Of a stretch of DNA of 30,477 nt, positions 28,277 through 30,477 are shown piece by piece. Under the pieces are notes generated by a model, which searched no databases, was not told the DNA's origin, and saw nothing but the letters and a program-made list of their open reading frames with translations. How positions within the stretch are numbered: the first letter of the stretch is position 1; each line of letters opens with the position of its first letter. The position numbers were made by a program, and so were the translations under genes. Source of the stretch: a virus; IMG/VR virus record IMGVR_UViG_3300028393_000250, positions 1 to 30,477 of that record, one strand, 5' to 3'.

Positions 28277-29938
28277 TTAATCAAGTTTAATTACTTTTGG
28301 CGCTGGGGAGGGGGAGCCGTATCCGAACATGGCCTTGGTCCTATCTATGAATCCAGGCGCCTCAACCGGCTTAGGCTGAAAAGATTCATACAGAGGGAAA
28401 TCAGACTTATCGGGCGGAGGAAGTTTAGCCCTTTTATAGGCATCTTCACGAGCTTTATCTCTAATGGCCCTGTAATATTTTCCAATTGGAGCATCCAATT
28501 CTTCAGGCTGAAGCAAAGAAATTCTTTTGTTGGCTTCTGAAAAATCAGTGTTTGGCTTAGCTAAATTTGCCTCAACTGATCTTATTGCTTTTTGGTCAGC
28601 GGTGGGTCTTGACTCTATAAGAGCGTCTAACCTTTCTCTATCAAGCGCTAGCTGTGAATTTTTTATGGCTTTTTGCACTTCTAATTTTTGAAGCTCAATA
28701 GATGCTTGAGTAGCGTGATTGGCAATCAACTCTTGTAAAGTAAGAGCCGCGTTTGTTTCAAGTTTCTTGTAATGATCAAGAGTGCCTTTTGTTTGAGTCT
28801 CTGTATTAGCCAAAGTAACAGCCTTCTCAGAAGCCCCAACTTGAAGAGTTTGACGTCTTGCAATTGTTTCTGCAAGCTGTTTTTTGTATGTAGTGGCAGC
28901 AGATATGTCATTATCAACTATTGCTTTTGCATAAGCTTGACGTAGCGTTTCAATGTCAGCATTTAGTTTTCCAACTTCAATAGATTGCTGACGCTCAAGA
29001 GCCTGCTGTGCCTGTTGTCGTTTAATGTCTTCAGCGGTGTAGTTGCTATAAGACTTACCAAACCCAGCAAATGCTGCACCGATACCTTTTTGTCCACGAG
29101 TAGCTTCACCAGCCGCAATTAGGGCATCACCGAGCGCGCCAAAATTTAAACGCTTTTGGTTATCTTGGAATTGGGCTTTGTTTGCTTCATTTTGCGCCAT
29201 CAGTTTTTCAGATAATTTTGCAAGCTCAGCACCTGGAATTGTGTTTACCAATGTAGCTAATTCTGGGTGCTTATCTAATACTTCTTGACGAATAATATCT
29301 GGATTTGTAGGTAGAGGTTCATCACTCTCACCCCTAATAGCCTTGGCTATAGCAGCAGTTGCGGGCGCTATTAAAGACTGAAGACCGGCCGGCTGGATTG
29401 CAGACGCAGGAGGTCCTTGGCTTTGATCGGCTGCAGCCATGCCAGCACGAGCTTCAGCTTCTCCAGCAGTATCATCATCTGGAACAAGTTCTCCGCCAGG
29501 ACCGCGAACAAGCTCACCTTCAGCAAAAGCAACAATCCCACCAGGAGCATAGTGGAACATATCATCGCGTACAGGTAGGCCAGCTACTCCGCCAGCAGCC
29601 ATACCAGGGGGCATTCCTTGAGGGGCTGGAGGCATCTCCTGTGGGGCGCCTTGAGGCATTCCTTGAGGCGCACCTTGAGCGGCTGGTAATTGAGCAATGC
29701 CTTGTGGAGCAGCTTGCGGTGCGCCTTGAGGCATACCTCGACCACCTACCTCAGACTCTAGCTTTTCTTTAACAGATTGCGTTGGCGGCTCTGTTTTACG
29801 CTGCTCTGATGTTTTGCGGCGGTTAAGTTCACCAAGAGCCATGTAAGGAGGAACCTCTGGATTCTGTCCATTTGCATAGGACATGACCACTTGAGTAGGG
29901 AGATCCTTAAGATGCTCTTGAATTTGTATAAGATTCAT
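28277..29938 (-). CDS. PQG-repeat internal virion-type protein
   Basis: A 553-aa protein. The N-terminus (LPTQVVMSYANGQNPEVPPYMALGELNRRK) is shared by internal virion proteins of many aquatic podovirus-like phages. Residues about 68-120 are a low-complexity Met-Pro-Gln-Gly/Ala repeat, followed by FHYAPGGIVAFAEG and then an acidic Ala-rich stretch. Residues about 210-470 form long coiled coil (QAQQALERQQSIEVGKLNADIETLRQ). It lies directly before the giant gene, with AAAAGG before ATG. A structural or ejection role is inferred from these features and from its neighbour; I cannot name the protein. Confidence 0.78.
   Translation of the reverse strand: MNLIQIQEHLKDLPTQVVMSYANGQNPEVPPYMALGELNRRKTSEQRKTEPPTQSVKEKLESEVGGRGMPQGAPQAAPQGIAQLPAAQGAPQGMPQGAPQEMPPAPQGMPPGMAAGGVAGLPVRDDMFHYAPGGIVAFAEGELVRGPGGELVPDDDTAGEAEARAGMAAADQSQGPPASAIQPAGLQSLIAPATAAIAKAIRGESDEPLPTNPDIIRQEVLDKHPELATLVNTIPGAELAKLSEKLMAQNEANKAQFQDNQKRLNFGALGDALIAAGEATRGQKGIGAAFAGFGKSYSNYTAEDIKRQQAQQALERQQSIEVGKLNADIETLRQAYAKAIVDNDISAATTYKKQLAETIARRQTLQVGASEKAVTLANTETQTKGTLDHYKKLETNAALTLQELIANHATQASIELQKLEVQKAIKNSQLALDRERLDALIESRPTADQKAIRSVEANLAKPNTDFSEANKRISLLQPEELDAPIGKYYRAIRDKAREDAYKRAKLPPPDKSDFPLYESFQPKPVEAPGFIDRTKAMFGYGSPSPAPKVIKLD
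29581..29740 (-). repeat. Met-Pro-Gln-Gly-rich coding repeat
   Basis: Imperfect tandem units of GGAATGCCTCAAGGCGC type encode GMPQGAPQ/AAPQG/APQGMPQ. The units are short (12-24 bases) and vary mostly at third bases. The product is a flexible Pro/Gln/Gly segment. Confidence 0.7.
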
Positions 29939-29950
29939 TTTCTTTACCTT

Positions 29951-30477
29951 TTACGGTCCTATGTCAAGCCCAAGCGTCTTTAATAAATCGCCAACATTTT
30001 TATAACCAAGCGCTTCTGCAACTTTAGTTCCGCCACCTAGAGTAGATAGCAAGTTACCAATGTCGCTCATTTGTGCCGGCGTATTTGATACCGCAGATGT
30101 TGGCAATCCTGTGATCACGTCTCGCTGGAACTGAAGCTGCTGGTAAGGGAACTGACGTTGTTTCTCAAACTCAGCCAGATCAGCCGCAGTACCTTCTGCT
30201 TCAATGTTGCGTTGTGTAGTGCCGGCTTCTAATTGAGCTTTAAGGTTGGCAAGGTCAGTTGTATTTTGCGTAACGCCAATATTGCTTTGTGCCTGTGCAG
30301 CAGCAAGTGCTGCTTTTTGCGCATCTATTCCATAGTTAGCGCCAAACTGTTTAGATTTTTCGGCTTCTTGTTCGGCAGATAAACCGTATTGAGCCCGGTT
30401 TTGTGCAGCAGTCATACCCTGGTTAGCAGCAAATTGTCTAGACTTTTCATTAGCTTCTTCAGCAGATAAACCGTATT
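29951..30477 (-). CDS. repeat-rich virion-type protein, 5' end outside window
   Basis: Reading stays open from the right edge, so the visible ATG at 30415 is probably internal. At least two copies of a 29-residue unit (YGLSAE..EKS.QF.AN.G.TAAQ) lie at the N-terminal side, then a helical QKAALAAAQAQSNIG stretch, and a C-terminal part with FEKQRQFPYQQLQFQRD and LLSTLGGGTKVAEALGYKNVG. The ending is typical of internal or connector-associated proteins coded beside large ejection proteins, but this is weak. Transcribed with the two genes downstream. Confidence 0.7.
   Translation of the reverse strand, partial: YGLSAEEANEKSRQFAANQGMTAAQNRAQYGLSAEQEAEKSKQFGANYGIDAQKAALAAAQAQSNIGVTQNTTDLANLKAQLEAGTTQRNIEAEGTAADLAEFEKQRQFPYQQLQFQRDVITGLPTSAVSNTPAQMSDIGNLLSTLGGGTKVAEALGYKNVGDLLKTLGLDIGP
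30375..30477. repeat. 87-base tandem repeat at the window edge
   Basis: A 16-base identical block at 30375-30390 and 30462-30477 lies 87 bases (29 codons) apart, within a longer imperfect repeat. More copies may continue beyond the edge. Confidence 0.75.

Noticed and set aside
1-30477. Integrase, attachment sites, CRISPR arrays and tRNA genes
   Set aside because: None found by reading both strands; lysogeny cannot be judged from this window.

Overview
The window is tailed double-stranded DNA phage sequence (Caudoviricetes, or a prophage of one). Genes are tightly packed with ATGA/TAATG overlaps. It carries a family A DNA polymerase, an archaeo-eukaryotic-type primase-helicase, several phage nucleases, an ERF annealing protein and very large virion-type proteins. 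No integrase, terminase, portal, tRNA, rRNA or CRISPR is visible. The small-gene families resemble those of phages of freshwater betaproteobacteria; that host guess is an inference.

Layout. (1) 1-4141, minus strand: a replication operon with a strong promoter at 4201-4228. It encodes a conserved phage protein, a Cys-rich candidate ssDNA-binding protein, a small HTH protein and a primase-helicase that runs off the left edge. A terminator-like hairpin sits just before the primase. (2) 4218-12680, minus strand: a long chain of overlapping genes read from a sigma70-like promoter at 12708-12737. It starts with about fourteen small accessory genes and continues into a VRR-NUC nuclease, DNA polymerase, a Cas4/RecB-like nuclease, an HNH protein and, after another hairpin plus U-tract, a SNF2-type helicase. 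(3) 12681-13319: about 640 bases without a convincing protein gene. It holds promoters, terminators and a candidate structured small RNA. (4) 13320-13634, minus strand: a PD-(D/E)XK-like gene. (5) 13719-17929, plus strand: a divergent recombination cassette with a second RecB-like nuclease, an ERF annealase, a small acidic-tailed protein, an RHH-like protein and a YbcO-like nuclease. (6) 17913-30477, minus strand: virion-type genes, dominated by a 3451-aa polyvalent protein, followed (leftward reading) from a 553-aa PQG-repeat protein and a repeat-rich protein cut by the right edge.

Functionally, the left half copies and processes phage DNA. The plus-strand cassette looks like a RecE/RecT-style exonuclease-annealase recombination set. 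The right part is probably made late. The giant protein combines ADP-ribosyltransferase-like, C5-methyltransferase-like, GNAT, L,D-transpeptidase (YkuD), zincin and LPD38-like regions. This is the architecture of the 'polyvalent proteins' thought to be delivered with phage DNA to act on the host cell envelope, proteins and defences. It is the most notable item in the window, followed by the candidate small RNA gene near 13.1 kb.
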